Shown in pieces: positions 8,751 to 16,915 of a stretch of DNA of 50,414 bases (positions are counted from its first letter, which is position 1; each line of letters starts with the position of its first letter). The translations under genes and the position numbers were made by a program. Under the pieces are notes generated by a model that saw nothing but the letters and a program-made list of their open reading frames with translations, was not told where the DNA came from and searched no databases. The DNA comes from Streptomyces mesophilus (GTDB taxonomy: Bacteria; Actinomycetota; Actinomycetes; Streptomycetales; Streptomycetaceae): NCBI RefSeq assembly GCF_011044995.1, contig NZ_JAAKZW010000026.1:1-50414 (forward strand), written 5' to 3'.

Positions 8751-9185
8751 GTGAGCATCATCGTGGAGTTCTTCGTCGCGCCGGACGACACGTCAGCGAG
8801 CCTGGCCCTCCAGACCGGGCCGGGGCGGGCATTCGAGTCCCTCCTCTTCGGCAACTTCGATCCCGTAGTGGCCGTAGTCGACTGGGAATGCCTTCTGGCC
8901 GGCGGCAGTTTCGAGGAACTCGTCGAGGCCGGTGAGCCTCGCATCGTCGCCGCCCAGGACAACGGCGGAGGCGTCGTCTTGGCGATCTCGCTTCGCCTGT
9001 CCACTGCGCTCGCGGATGCCACGCACTCCAGGTTGAGCGACGTCGCCTCCTCGTGGACTCAGCTGCGTGCGGAGGAGGGCGAGGTCATCGACACTGAGAT
9101 CGCCGAAGCGATCGTGGGTGATCTGGCTGCTCTCGTCAGCAGCGCCCGGCGCCAGAACCAGAGCGTCTACTGCCGGGTCGCGTAG
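8751..9185 (+). CDS. Hypothetical protein, small acidic cytoplasmic
   Basis: A 144-residue protein that I recall as a recurrent Streptomyces family of unknown function; no domain is recognised. It starts VSIIVEFFVAPDDTSAS and contains an FESLLFGNFDPVVAVVDWE stretch. GTG 8751 is preferred because the family-like sequence begins there; a longer start at 8706 is possible. The last six codons overlap, on the opposite strand, the end of a transposase relic, so the native C terminus may have been replaced. Moderate coding confidence. Confidence 0.6.
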   Translation: MSIIVEFFVAPDDTSASLALQTGPGRAFESLLFGNFDPVVAVVDWECLLAGGSFEELVEAGEPRIVAAQDNGGGVVLAISLRLSTALADATHSRLSDVASSWTQLRAEEGEVIDTEIAEAIVGDLAALVSSARRQNQSVYCRVA

Positions 9186-9299
9186 AAGTTCATGTGCGGC
9201 GCCAGATCGCGAGGGGGCTTCAGGCGGTTGATCGTCCGTTCGACGGCGTTGCGCTTCTTGTAGCGGTCCTCATCGAAGGCGGGGGTTCCATCCCAGCGG
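9167..9299 (-). pseudogene. Remnant of an IS5-type DDE transposase
   Basis: The minus strand reads RWDGTPAFDEDRYKKRNAVE followed by RTINRLKPPRDLAPHMNFYATRQ and a stop. This matches the C-terminal region of IS5-group transposases, whose catalytic glutamate lies in the sequence (R/K)RNxVER.xNRLK. Nothing upstream on this strand continues the transposase, and the segment after NRLK is diverged, so it is a fragment. It touches the 3' end of the hypothetical gene and lies 18 bases beyond the 3' end of the Tap-like gene. Confidence 0.75.
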
Positions 9300-9316
9300 C
9301 CCCCTTTGGTCCCGAC

Positions 9317-10834
9317 CTAGGCGTCCGCGGGCGGATCCGGTTCGTCGTCGCCGAGCGTGTAGACGTCCTTGACCTTCACCTCGGTGACGGCCCGGCCCTC
9401 CGTGAAAATCTGGCGCCAGTCACCGGAGACATGGAGTTCGTCGGTGCCCATCGCGCGGACGACGACGAGGCCTTCGTCGAAGCACTTGTACGCCTTCATC
9501 CAGAGGTTGGCGAAGGCCTGCGAGCGGATGAGGTGCATCCAGTCGCTGCGGTACAGCTCCCGGTTGTAGTTGGACTCCCCCATCGTGGAGACGAACTTGG
9601 AGTACATCGCCTTCACGTACTCGAGCGTGACCGTGTCGTCCTCGGCGATGGCACGGTCACGGGCGTCCTTGAGGGCGATACGGAACTTCTCCAGGAGCCC
9701 CTCGGTGGCACCCGAGGTCCAGGACTCGTGGATCACCGGCGGCTCGCACAGTCCGTACGGATCCGAGGAGAGCCGCAGGAGCAGGCGCAGCGTCGGCTCG
9801 GTGACCCAGAACTCCCCGGACTCCTCGCGGTTGCCGAGCGGGTTGGGCAGCAGGTGCTCCAGGTCCCAGGCGGGCGGCGTGATCAGGTGGACGCCGGCAC
9901 GGCGGCGGTCGTGGACGTTGCCCGTGGAGTGTTCGAGCGCGCCGATCGGCAGATGGGTCTTGAGGGCGGAGAGATAGGCGCCGTTGACGTCGAGGGCGGT
10001 CACTTCGTGGCGGCCCGCCGGGAGTTCGGGACGGGTCCAGTTCGGGCGCGCCTCCCAGATCTCGTCCGGGCCCTTGGCGCTCTTGCGGCGCAGGATGTCG
10101 GGCATCGGCGGGTGCGCGATGACCTGGTACCGGGCGCCCTTGCGAGTCTCGTCGAGCAGCGCCATCGCGTCCGGGATCGCGCGCTTGACCAGCGCGGCCG
10201 TGGCATTTTCCACGTCTCCGCCGTGGGCGGCGAGGGCGGCTTCGACGGCCCGCGCGATCAGGTCCGGGGAGTCGGCCTCCTTGGCGCGGCGGCCGGCGGG
10301 AACGAGTTTTGTGGGGGCCGGTGCGGTCGGCTCCACGGCTGCGGCAGGCGGCGCCTGCTCGCGCGGTGCCGTCGCGGCGGGGGTGGCGGCCTGACAGTCG
10401 GCGGCGTCCAAGTGCTGCGGGAACCCCTCGACTTGGTGCACGGCGGGGGCTCCGCACAGGACGCAGGGCGCGGGAGCGGCAAGGGGCGCTCCCCCGGCGA
10501 CCTCCTCCACGGGCGGCGCCGGCTCCTCAGCCACCGACGCCTCAACCACGGGCGCCTCAGCCTCATCTCCCGTACCTGGGGTGACCTCCTCAGCCCCCAC
10601 CTTGGCCAGCGCGCCCTCAAGGAAGTACCCGTACTTGGCGCGGATCTCCCCACTCGGCTCGCGCCCACTCTCCCACCCGCCGACGGTCGACGCGGACACC
10701 CCGAGCACGGCCGCCACCTGCGTACGGGAAAGGCCGAGCGCCTCGCGCAGCCGTCTGCGTTCGGCGACCGGGGGCAGGGCGGTCTCTTCCTGGACCGAGG
10801 CCAGAAGCGCGTCGATCGCGTCGAAGTCCGTCAC
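9317..10834 (-). CDS. Tap-like protein: XRE HTH, Cys/His cluster and polymerase-like C-terminal domain
   Basis: A 505-residue protein. The N terminus (VTDFDAIDALLASV, then PPVAERRRLREALGLS) and an XRE-type HTH at about 30-58 (LSRTQVAAVLGVSASTVGGW) match my recollection of the telomere-associated protein Tap. Tap recruits terminal protein Tpg to linear Streptomyces telomeres. A CVLC...H...H...C cluster (C124, C127, H133, H141, C147) may bind zinc. A Pro/Ala-rich linker leads to a C-terminal region with EVTALDVNGAYLSAL (D282), comparable to the DVNxA(F/Y)L segment of Tap and to family B polymerase motif A. It is shorter than Tap and no tpg gene is near. GTG 10834 follows GGAGG. Confidence 0.68.
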   Translation of the reverse strand: MTDFDAIDALLASVQEETALPPVAERRRLREALGLSRTQVAAVLGVSASTVGGWESGREPSGEIRAKYGYFLEGALAKVGAEEVTPGTGDEAEAPVVEASVAEEPAPPVEEVAGGAPLAAPAPCVLCGAPAVHQVEGFPQHLDAADCQAATPAATAPREQAPPAAAVEPTAPAPTKLVPAGRRAKEADSPDLIARAVEAALAAHGGDVENATAALVKRAIPDAMALLDETRKGARYQVIAHPPMPDILRRKSAKGPDEIWEARPNWTRPELPAGRHEVTALDVNGAYLSALKTHLPIGALEHSTGNVHDRRRAGVHLITPPAWDLEHLLPNPLGNREESGEFWVTEPTLRLLLRLSSDPYGLCEPPVIHESWTSGATEGLLEKFRIALKDARDRAIAEDDTVTLEYVKAMYSKFVSTMGESNYNRELYRSDWMHLIRSQAFANLWMKAYKCFDEGLVVVRAMGTDELHVSGDWRQIFTEGRAVTEVKVKDVYTLGDDEPDPPADA

Positions 10835-10997
10835 GGCGCCTCCTTCTCGGGGCGGGCTGGGGGCACTGCCGCACCTTCGGGGGCGCGCACGCGGCAACTA
10901 TAAGTCGCGGCCGCTGTCCGGTTTCGTACGGCACCAGCCTCGACTTTCCTGCGCAACCCGGCTCGTGACCGGGACCGCACCGGCCACGTACGCGCGC

Positions 10998-12239
10998 TCA
11001 GGCTTCCAGGTCCCGGGCCCGTGACAGGAGCAGCTCCCGTTCCCGGGCGTTGCGTGTCAGCGACGCCGCCCGGGCGAACTCGGCGCGGGCCTCCTCGTGC
11101 CGACCGAGGCGCTCCAGGAGATCGCCGCGCACGCTCGGCAGGAAGTGGTAGTCCTTGAGAGCGGCTTCGTCCGCGAGCGCATCCACCAGTTTCAGCCCCT
11201 GCTCGGGGCCCTCGGCCATCGATACGGCGACGGCCCGGTTGAGCTCGACCACCGCCGACGGGGTGAGCTGGGCGAGCCGCCCGTACAGGGCGGCGATCGC
11301 CTTCCAGTCCGTGTCCTCGTAACGCAGCGCCTGCGCATGGCACATGGCGATCGCGGCCTGCACGGAGTACGGGCCGGTACCGGCGCGCTGCAGCGCGTCG
11401 ACGCCACGGTGCATCAGCATCCGGTTCCACTTGGTGCGGTTCTGATCGGCGAGCAGCACCGGCTCCCCGTCCGGCCCGGTACGTGCCGGCAGCCGGGAGG
11501 CCTGGAACTCCAACAGGGCGGCGAGCCCGTGCGCTTCGGGCTCGCCCGGCATCAGCGCGGCGAGCACCCGGGCGAGCCGGAGCGCGTCCTCGCACAGTGC
11601 GGGCCGCAGCAGGTCCTCGCCGGCCGTGGCGCTGTAGCCCTCGTTGAAGATCAGGTAGATGACCTCGAGGACCGAGGCGAGACGGGCCGGCCGCTCGGCG
11701 GCCCCCGGCACCTCGAAGGGGACATCGGCCTTGGCCAGGGCGCGTTTGGCGCGCACGATGCGCTGGGCGACAGTCGGTTCGGTGGTCAGCAGCGCGCGGG
11801 CGATCTCGTCGGTGGTCAGACCGCCGAGCAGCCGCAACGTCAGGGCGATACGGGCCTTCGCCGAGAGCACGGGGTGGCAGGCCGTGAAGATCAGGCGCAG
11901 CAGATCGTCGTCGATGTCGTCGGGGTCGGACGGTTCCGGCGGCGGTACGTCCTGAAGGGTGCGGCCGACCTCGGCGAGCTTGCGGGCGTAGGTCTCCTTG
12001 CGGCGTACGAGATCGATGGCCTTGCGCCGCGCGGCCGTCATCAGCCACGCGGCCGGGTTGTCGGGGACGCCGTCGCGAGGCCACTGCTCCAGGGCGCTGA
12101 TCAGGGCGTCCTGCGCGAGTTCCTCCGCTATGCCGACATCGCGCACGACCCGGGTCACCACCGCGATGATGCGCGCGGACTCGATACGGAAGACCGCCTC
12201 CACCGCCGCGGTCGCCTGGTCCTGTCGGGCTGCTGTCAC
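10998..12239 (-). CDS. ECF42-type sigma factor with C-terminal TPR-like region
   Basis: A 413-residue RNA polymerase sigma factor. Sigma region 2 spans about 15-75 (AEELAQDALISALEQWP, NPAAWLMTAARRKAIDLVRR) and region 4 about 115-165 (LLGGLTTDEIARALLTTEPTVAQRIVRAKRAL). A long helical C-terminal part with the conserved YLIFNEGYSA segment and TPR-like repeats is the hallmark of the ECF42 group. Members are usually cotranscribed with a DGPF/YCII-domain protein, which is missing here. GTG 12239 is preferred; upstream codons do not resemble sigma region 2. Confidence 0.9.
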   Translation of the reverse strand: MTAARQDQATAAVEAVFRIESARIIAVVTRVVRDVGIAEELAQDALISALEQWPRDGVPDNPAAWLMTAARRKAIDLVRRKETYARKLAEVGRTLQDVPPPEPSDPDDIDDDLLRLIFTACHPVLSAKARIALTLRLLGGLTTDEIARALLTTEPTVAQRIVRAKRALAKADVPFEVPGAAERPARLASVLEVIYLIFNEGYSATAGEDLLRPALCEDALRLARVLAALMPGEPEAHGLAALLEFQASRLPARTGPDGEPVLLADQNRTKWNRMLMHRGVDALQRAGTGPYSVQAAIAMCHAQALRYEDTDWKAIAALYGRLAQLTPSAVVELNRAVAVSMAEGPEQGLKLVDALADEAALKDYHFLPSVRGDLLERLGRHEEARAEFARAASLTRNARERELLLSRARDLEA

Positions 12240-12353
12240 GGCGCCTATCCCAGCATCCGTCCCCGGGCGGGGCAAGCACGGCCGGTGGAATCGAAGGCTC
12301 CGCACTCATTGACAGCCTCCGGCGCCGACCTCAAACTCATCCCCTCGCGAGAT

Positions 12354-12381
12354 GTGAACAGTTCTTCACCACACGAACAAC
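12354..12381 (+). promoter_or_regulatory. Pob/PcaK element upstream of pcaK
   Basis: GTGAA (12354-12358), six bases, TTCAC (12365-12369), then CACACGAACAAC (12370-12381). The same arrangement, in the same orientation relative to the gene, precedes pobA (15095-15068, minus strand), where the tail reads TATACGAACAAC. It ends 40 bases before the pcaK start. A possible -35 TTGACA lies at 12309-12314. Probable PobR operator, by inference. Confidence 0.65.
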
Positions 12382-12421
12382 GCCGGATTTCCGGCGTGCT
12401 GAGCTCGCCCCAGGGACCGAT

Positions 12422-13780
12422 ATGACCTCTTCCGCACACTCCGCCCCTGCGGCCCGTGCCCCGCACACGTTCCGGACGGTGTTCCCCGTTCTGGCGCTGT
12501 GCTGGCTGGCCGTGTTCTTCGACGGTATGGACGTCAACATCTACGGCGCCGTCATGCCGCACATGCTCGACGACCCCGGACTCGGTCTGACGCCGGGCAC
12601 CGCGGGCACGATCGGCAGCTGGACCACCTTCGGCATGCTGATCGGCGCGCTCACCGCCGGCAATGTGACCGACTGGCTGGGCCGCCGCCCGATGCTGGTC
12701 GCCAGCGTCACGCTGTTCTCGCTCGGCTGCGCCTTGTGCGCGCTCGCCGGAAGCGCCGGTGTCTTCGGCGCCGGACGGTTCGTGGCGGGGCTCGGGCTCG
12801 GCGGCCTCATGCCGCTGTGTCTGGCGATGGTCCTCGAGTTCGCTCCGCCGCGGCGGGCCGCACTGATGACCGGCCTCCTGATGACCTCGTATCACGCGGG
12901 CGGCATGGCGGCCACGGGCCTCGGCCTCGGCGTGGCCCCGGAGTTCGGCTGGCGCTGGGTGTTCTGGGCCGGGGTGCTGCCCGCGTTCATCGCCGTACCG
13001 CTGCTGCTCAAGTACCTGCCCGAGTCGCCGGGTGTGCTCCTGGCACGCGGCCGACGGGCCGAGGCCGAGCAGGTCGCCGACCGCTTCGGGCTGCCGCGTC
13101 CCACCGAGGTCGAGGCGCCCGCGGCGGGGGCGAAGGGGCGGATCGCCGCGATCGGCGCCCTGTTCCGTCCCGAGTCGCGGTGGGCGACGCCGCTGCTCTG
13201 GCTGGCCTCGTTCTGCGGTCTGCTCCTCGTGTACGGGGTGAGCACCTGGCTGCCGACGATGATGCGGGCGAACGGCTACGGCCTGAACTCCTCGGTCAGC
13301 TTCCTGATGGTGATCAACGCGGGCGGCATTGTGGGCATGCTGATCGCCGGCCGGACCGCGGACCGCTTCGGCGCGGTGCGCGTGTCGGCGATCTGGTTCG
13401 TACTGACCGCCGCCGGCGCCCTGCTGCTCAAGTCCGAGCTGCCGCTGGGTGTCACCTACGTCGTGGTCGCGATCACCGGGATCTGGCTCTTCAGCGCCCA
13501 GGTCATGGTGTACGCGGCGACGAACAGCGTCTACCGGGACAGTGAACGCGCCGCGGGCCTGGGCCTGGTGACGGGCGTGGGCCGCACCGGCGCCGTGGTC
13601 GGGCCGTGGCTGGTGGGCGCGCTCGCCCAGAACGGCAACCAGAGCTGGGGCTTCACCGCCTTCGCCCTGGCCGGCCTGCTCGGCGCGGCAGCGATCGCCC
13701 TCGTACCGCTGGCCATACGGATCGGTCGCGGTGGTGCACGCACCGCGGCACCGGCCGTCGCCGAACCGTCAAGGGCCTGA
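12422..13780 (+). CDS. pcaK: Aromatic acid:H+ symporter, MFS (PcaK/BenK-like)
   Basis: A 452-residue integral membrane transporter with about 12 transmembrane helices. AAHS-family features are visible: the first helix motif CWLAVFFDGMDVNIYGAVMP (DGxD) and the cytoplasmic loop GNVTDWLGRRPML. The family imports 4-hydroxybenzoate, protocatechuate or benzoate. It lies next to pobA and shares its promoter element, so uptake of 4-hydroxybenzoate and/or protocatechuate is the best prediction. ATG 12422 is the start of the conserved N terminus. A strong hairpin follows the stop. Confidence 0.9.
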   Translation: MTSSAHSAPAARAPHTFRTVFPVLALCWLAVFFDGMDVNIYGAVMPHMLDDPGLGLTPGTAGTIGSWTTFGMLIGALTAGNVTDWLGRRPMLVASVTLFSLGCALCALAGSAGVFGAGRFVAGLGLGGLMPLCLAMVLEFAPPRRAALMTGLLMTSYHAGGMAATGLGLGVAPEFGWRWVFWAGVLPAFIAVPLLLKYLPESPGVLLARGRRAEAEQVADRFGLPRPTEVEAPAAGAKGRIAAIGALFRPESRWATPLLWLASFCGLLLVYGVSTWLPTMMRANGYGLNSSVSFLMVINAGGIVGMLIAGRTADRFGAVRVSAIWFVLTAAGALLLKSELPLGVTYVVVAITGIWLFSAQVMVYAATNSVYRDSERAAGLGLVTGVGRTGAVVGPWLVGALAQNGNQSWGFTAFALAGLLGAAAIALVPLAIRIGRGGARTAAPAVAEPSRA

Positions 13781-13788
13781 ACGCAGCG

Positions 13789-13835
13789 AATGGCCCCGCC
13801 CTCTCGATCGGAAGGATCGAGAGGGCGGGGCCATT
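13789..13835. terminator. Bidirectional terminator between pcaK and pobA
   Basis: A perfect 21-bp stem: arm 13789-13809 begins AATGGCCCCGCCC, loop GGAAG 13810-13814, complementary arm 13815-13835. It lies between the convergent stops of pcaK and pobA, eight bases after one and five bases from the other. With AAT/ATT at its foot it can end transcription in both directions. Confidence 0.92.
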
Positions 13836-13840
13836 AGCTG

Positions 13841-15007
13841 TCAGAGCGCCAACCCGCAGTAGTTCTCCGCCAGTTCCGCCTCCGCGTGCGGCGAGGACGC
13901 GATCCGTTCCAGCTGGGAGAGCTGCAGCCGCGTCTCGAAGGGCGACTGGTCGGGGTCGGTGTGCAGCGTCGTCGTCATGAAGTACGAGAAGTGCTCGGCC
14001 CGCCAGACCCGGCGCAGGCACGTGTCCGAGTAGGCGTCGAGCAGTTCGGGCGAGCCCGTGGCGTGCCGGTGGGCGAGGGCGCGGGCGAGGACCACGACGT
14101 CGGCCGCGGCGAGGTTGAGGCCCTTGGCGCCGGTCGGCGGCACGATATGGGCGGCGTCGCCCGCCAGGAACAGCCGGCCGAAGCGCATCGGCTCGGTGAC
14201 CGAACTGCGCATCGGCAGCACCGACTTCTGCGTGACGGGACCGCGGACCAGCGGGGTGCCGCGTGCGAAGCGGTGGTCGAGCTCGTCCCAGATGCGCTCG
14301 TCGGACCAGCTCGCGGGGTCCGTTCCGTTGGGCACCTGGAGATACAGCCTGCTGACCTGCGGCGAGCGCATGCTAGCCAGGGCGAAGCCCCGGTCCGAGT
14401 GCGCATAGATCAACTCGTCGTAGTCCGGCGCCGCGTCGGCCAGGATGCCGAGCCAGGAGTACGGATAGACGCGTTCGTACGTGATGGCCGCCCCGTCCGG
14501 GACCGCGTGCCGTGACACTCCGTGGAAGCCGTCGCAGCCCACCACGTAGTCGCAGGTGAGGGTCTGTTCGCGGCCCTCGTGGGTGTAGCGGATGACGGGG
14601 CGTTCGCCGTCGATGCCTTCGACGGTGTGCACCTCGGACTCGAAGTGCAGCGGACCGCCTTCGGCGAGCTGCAGGGCTATGAGGTCCTTGACCACCTCGG
14701 TCTGCGCGTACACCGTGACGCGCCGTCCGCCGGTCAGCCCCGGGAAGTCCACGCGGTGACCGCGGCCGGCGAAGCGCAGCTCGATGCCGTCGTGCACGAG
14801 ACCCTCGGCGTCGAGGCGTTTGCCCGCACCGCAGGCGCGCAGCGCATCGACCGTCGACTGTTCGAGGATCCCGGCCCGTTGGCGCTGCTCGACATAGGCG
14901 CGCTCCCGGCTCTCCAGGACGACACTGGCGATGCCCGCCTGGTGCAGCAGACGGGCGAGCAGCAGGCCGGAAGGGCCGCCGCCGATGATGCCGACGGTGG
15001 TGTGCAC
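13841..15007 (-). CDS. pobA: 4-hydroxybenzoate 3-monooxygenase
   Basis: A 388-residue class A flavoprotein monooxygenase that converts 4-hydroxybenzoate plus NAD(P)H and O2 to protocatechuate. The FAD fingerprint GIIGGGPSGLLLARLL is at about 6-21, the DG motif CDGFHGVSR at about 158-167, and the GD motif GDAAHIVPPTGAKGLNLA at about 285-302. Its length agrees with the well-known Pseudomonas enzyme. GTG 15007 follows a GAGGAGA ribosome-binding site. It is divergent from pobR, with the Pob/PcaK element 60 bases upstream of the start. Product feeds PcaGH encoded 8 kb away. Confidence 0.96.
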   Translation of the reverse strand: MHTTVGIIGGGPSGLLLARLLHQAGIASVVLESRERAYVEQRQRAGILEQSTVDALRACGAGKRLDAEGLVHDGIELRFAGRGHRVDFPGLTGGRRVTVYAQTEVVKDLIALQLAEGGPLHFESEVHTVEGIDGERPVIRYTHEGREQTLTCDYVVGCDGFHGVSRHAVPDGAAITYERVYPYSWLGILADAAPDYDELIYAHSDRGFALASMRSPQVSRLYLQVPNGTDPASWSDERIWDELDHRFARGTPLVRGPVTQKSVLPMRSSVTEPMRFGRLFLAGDAAHIVPPTGAKGLNLAAADVVVLARALAHRHATGSPELLDAYSDTCLRRVWRAEHFSYFMTTTLHTDPDQSPFETRLQLSQLERIASSPHAEAELAENYCGLAL

Positions 15008-15067
15008 AGCGTCTCCTCGTCTTCGAGAGCGGTCCCGCTTGATGCCGGGCGGTGGACCGCCGCCCCA

Positions 15068-15095
15068 GTTGTTCGTATAGTGAAGGTTCTTTCAC
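15068..15095 (-). promoter_or_regulatory. Pob/PcaK element in the pobA promoter
   Basis: On the minus strand GTGAA, six bases, TTCAC (15095-15080), then TATACGAACAAC (15079-15068). A plausible minus-strand promoter overlaps it, -35 TTGAGT and -10 TACGAA with a 16-base spacer, so the inverted repeat would sit between the two promoter boxes. That suits repression by PobR, whose gene starts about 120 bases away in the other direction. Confidence 0.65.
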
Positions 15096-15213
15096 TCAAG
15101 CGTCGGCCTGAGTCTGCGCGCCTCGTTGCGGCATGTCAACGGCCTTGGCGACCTTGCGCAATACGCGAGACAGACGTGACAGACGAGATCCGCGAGACAG
15201 GCCAGGAGCGCCC

Positions 15214-16866
15214 GTGCCATCCCTCACCACAGCCCCGCCCGCGGAAGCCGTCACACCCTTGATCCGCGGGATCGCCGTACTGCGGGCGCTGACCGACGCC
15301 CACGGCCCGCTCACCCTGAGCGACCTCGAGCGTGCGACCGGTCTGGCACGGTCGACGGTGGACCGGATCGCGGCGACCCTCGCGCGCATGGCGTACGTAC
15401 GGCTCGACGGGCGCACCGTCACGCTCGCCCCGCGCCTGATGGAACTGGGCAACGCATATCTGGGGGCACTGCAACTGCCCGCCCTGCTCGGCACGTTCGC
15501 CGACCGGCTGGCCGACGAGCTCGACGAGTCGGTGTCGCTCGCGGTGCGCGACGAGGACGGGATCCGTTTCATCCACCAGGCGACCCGTCGGCGGGCGATG
15601 TCGCTGAGCTTCCGCATCGGCGATCTGGTGCCCGCGGAACGCACCGCGCCAGGACCGCTGTTCGCCGCCGACTGGTCCGCGGCGGACTGGGCGCGGTGGC
15701 GGGCTCGCCGGGCGTCCGATCCGGGCGACGGCGGCTTCACCGCGCTCCCGTCACGTGAAGTACCGGTGGGCGATGAGGAGTTCGTACGCGCCACGCAGAG
15801 CGCCCGGAAGAACGGGTACGCGCTGGACGATCAGCTGATCGAGCCCGGCCTCGTCGCGCTCGCCATGCCCGTACGGGATGCGGCAGGCGTCCCGGCCTGT
15901 GTGGTGAGCGTGGTGAGCCACACCAGCCGGCACAGCGCGCGTTCCCTGCGCAAGGAGATGCTGCCGCGGCTGCGGAAGGCCGTGGCCGCGATGGAGAGCG
16001 AACTCCGCACCGCGGCCCCTGCGGACGGGCCGCCACGGCCGGCGGCGCTCGCGGCCTGGACGGGTGCGTCCAAGCAGGAGCTGGGCCGGGAGTTCATCGA
16101 GTCGCTCGCGCGCGGACTGACCGTCCTGACCGCCTTCGGCCGGACGCGGCCCGAACCGACGCTCAGCGCGGTCGCCGAGGCCACCGGCCTCGCGCGGGCC
16201 ACCGCGCGCAGGGCACTGATCACCCTGGAGCACCTGGGATACGTGACGTCGCACGAGCGCACGTTCCGCCTGACGCCCCGGGTCCTCGGGCTCGGCTTCC
16301 CGCTCCTGTCGCGCACCTCGCTGCCCGAGATCGCCCAGCCCCATCTGGCCACGCTCGCCAAGCAGGTGCACGATTCGGCCTCGCTCGCGGTGTTCGCGGG
16401 CGAGGACATCCAGTACGTGGCGCGCATCGCGACCAGCCGCATCATGAGCGTCAACATCACGCTGGGGACGCGATTCCCCGCGTATGCGACCTCTATGGGG
16501 CGGGTGCTCCTGGCGGATCTCCCCCAAGGCGAGCGCACCGCACGCCTGGAGCGGATCACGCCCGAGGCGCTCACCCCGCGCACCGTCACCGACCGGGCCC
16601 GGCTGGGCGAGGTGCTCGACGAGGCCGCGCACCGTGGTTACGCCCTGGTGGACGAGGAGTTGGAGGAAGGGCTCCGCTCCATCGCGGTACCGGTACGCGA
16701 CGGAGCGGGCCGCACGGTGGCCGCGGTGAACGTGGCGGTGCACAGCTCTCGGCGCACGGTCGCCCAGTGCCGCACCGACGTACTGCCGCTGCTGCGGGAG
16801 ACGGCGGAGCGGATCGAGGCGGAGCTGCACATCGCCGGACGGTTCGCGCGGATTCCGGTCGCCTGA
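15214..16866 (+). CDS. pobR: Tandem double-IclR regulator PobR
   Basis: A 550-residue protein made of two complete IclR units in one chain. HTH 1 is near residues 15-60 (LSDLERATGLARSTVDRIAA) with its effector domain to about 265. HTH 2 is near 295-345 (LSAVAEATGLARATARRALI) with its effector domain to the end. Normal IclR proteins are about 250 residues and dimerise or tetramerise. Streptomyces coelicolor PobR is known to have this fused architecture and to repress pobA until 4-hydroxybenzoate binds. GTG 15214 follows AGGAG; an ATG at 15133 would add a charged low-complexity leader. Confidence 0.92.
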   Translation: MPSLTTAPPAEAVTPLIRGIAVLRALTDAHGPLTLSDLERATGLARSTVDRIAATLARMAYVRLDGRTVTLAPRLMELGNAYLGALQLPALLGTFADRLADELDESVSLAVRDEDGIRFIHQATRRRAMSLSFRIGDLVPAERTAPGPLFAADWSAADWARWRARRASDPGDGGFTALPSREVPVGDEEFVRATQSARKNGYALDDQLIEPGLVALAMPVRDAAGVPACVVSVVSHTSRHSARSLRKEMLPRLRKAVAAMESELRTAAPADGPPRPAALAAWTGASKQELGREFIESLARGLTVLTAFGRTRPEPTLSAVAEATGLARATARRALITLEHLGYVTSHERTFRLTPRVLGLGFPLLSRTSLPEIAQPHLATLAKQVHDSASLAVFAGEDIQYVARIATSRIMSVNITLGTRFPAYATSMGRVLLADLPQGERTARLERITPEALTPRTVTDRARLGEVLDEAAHRGYALVDEELEEGLRSIAVPVRDGAGRTVAAVNVAVHSSRRTVAQCRTDVLPLLRETAERIEAELHIAGRFARIPVA

Positions 16867-16915
16867 GTTCAGACGTAGAGCCCGATCCGCCCGCCTGGTG
16901 GGGCCGCATCCGGCG

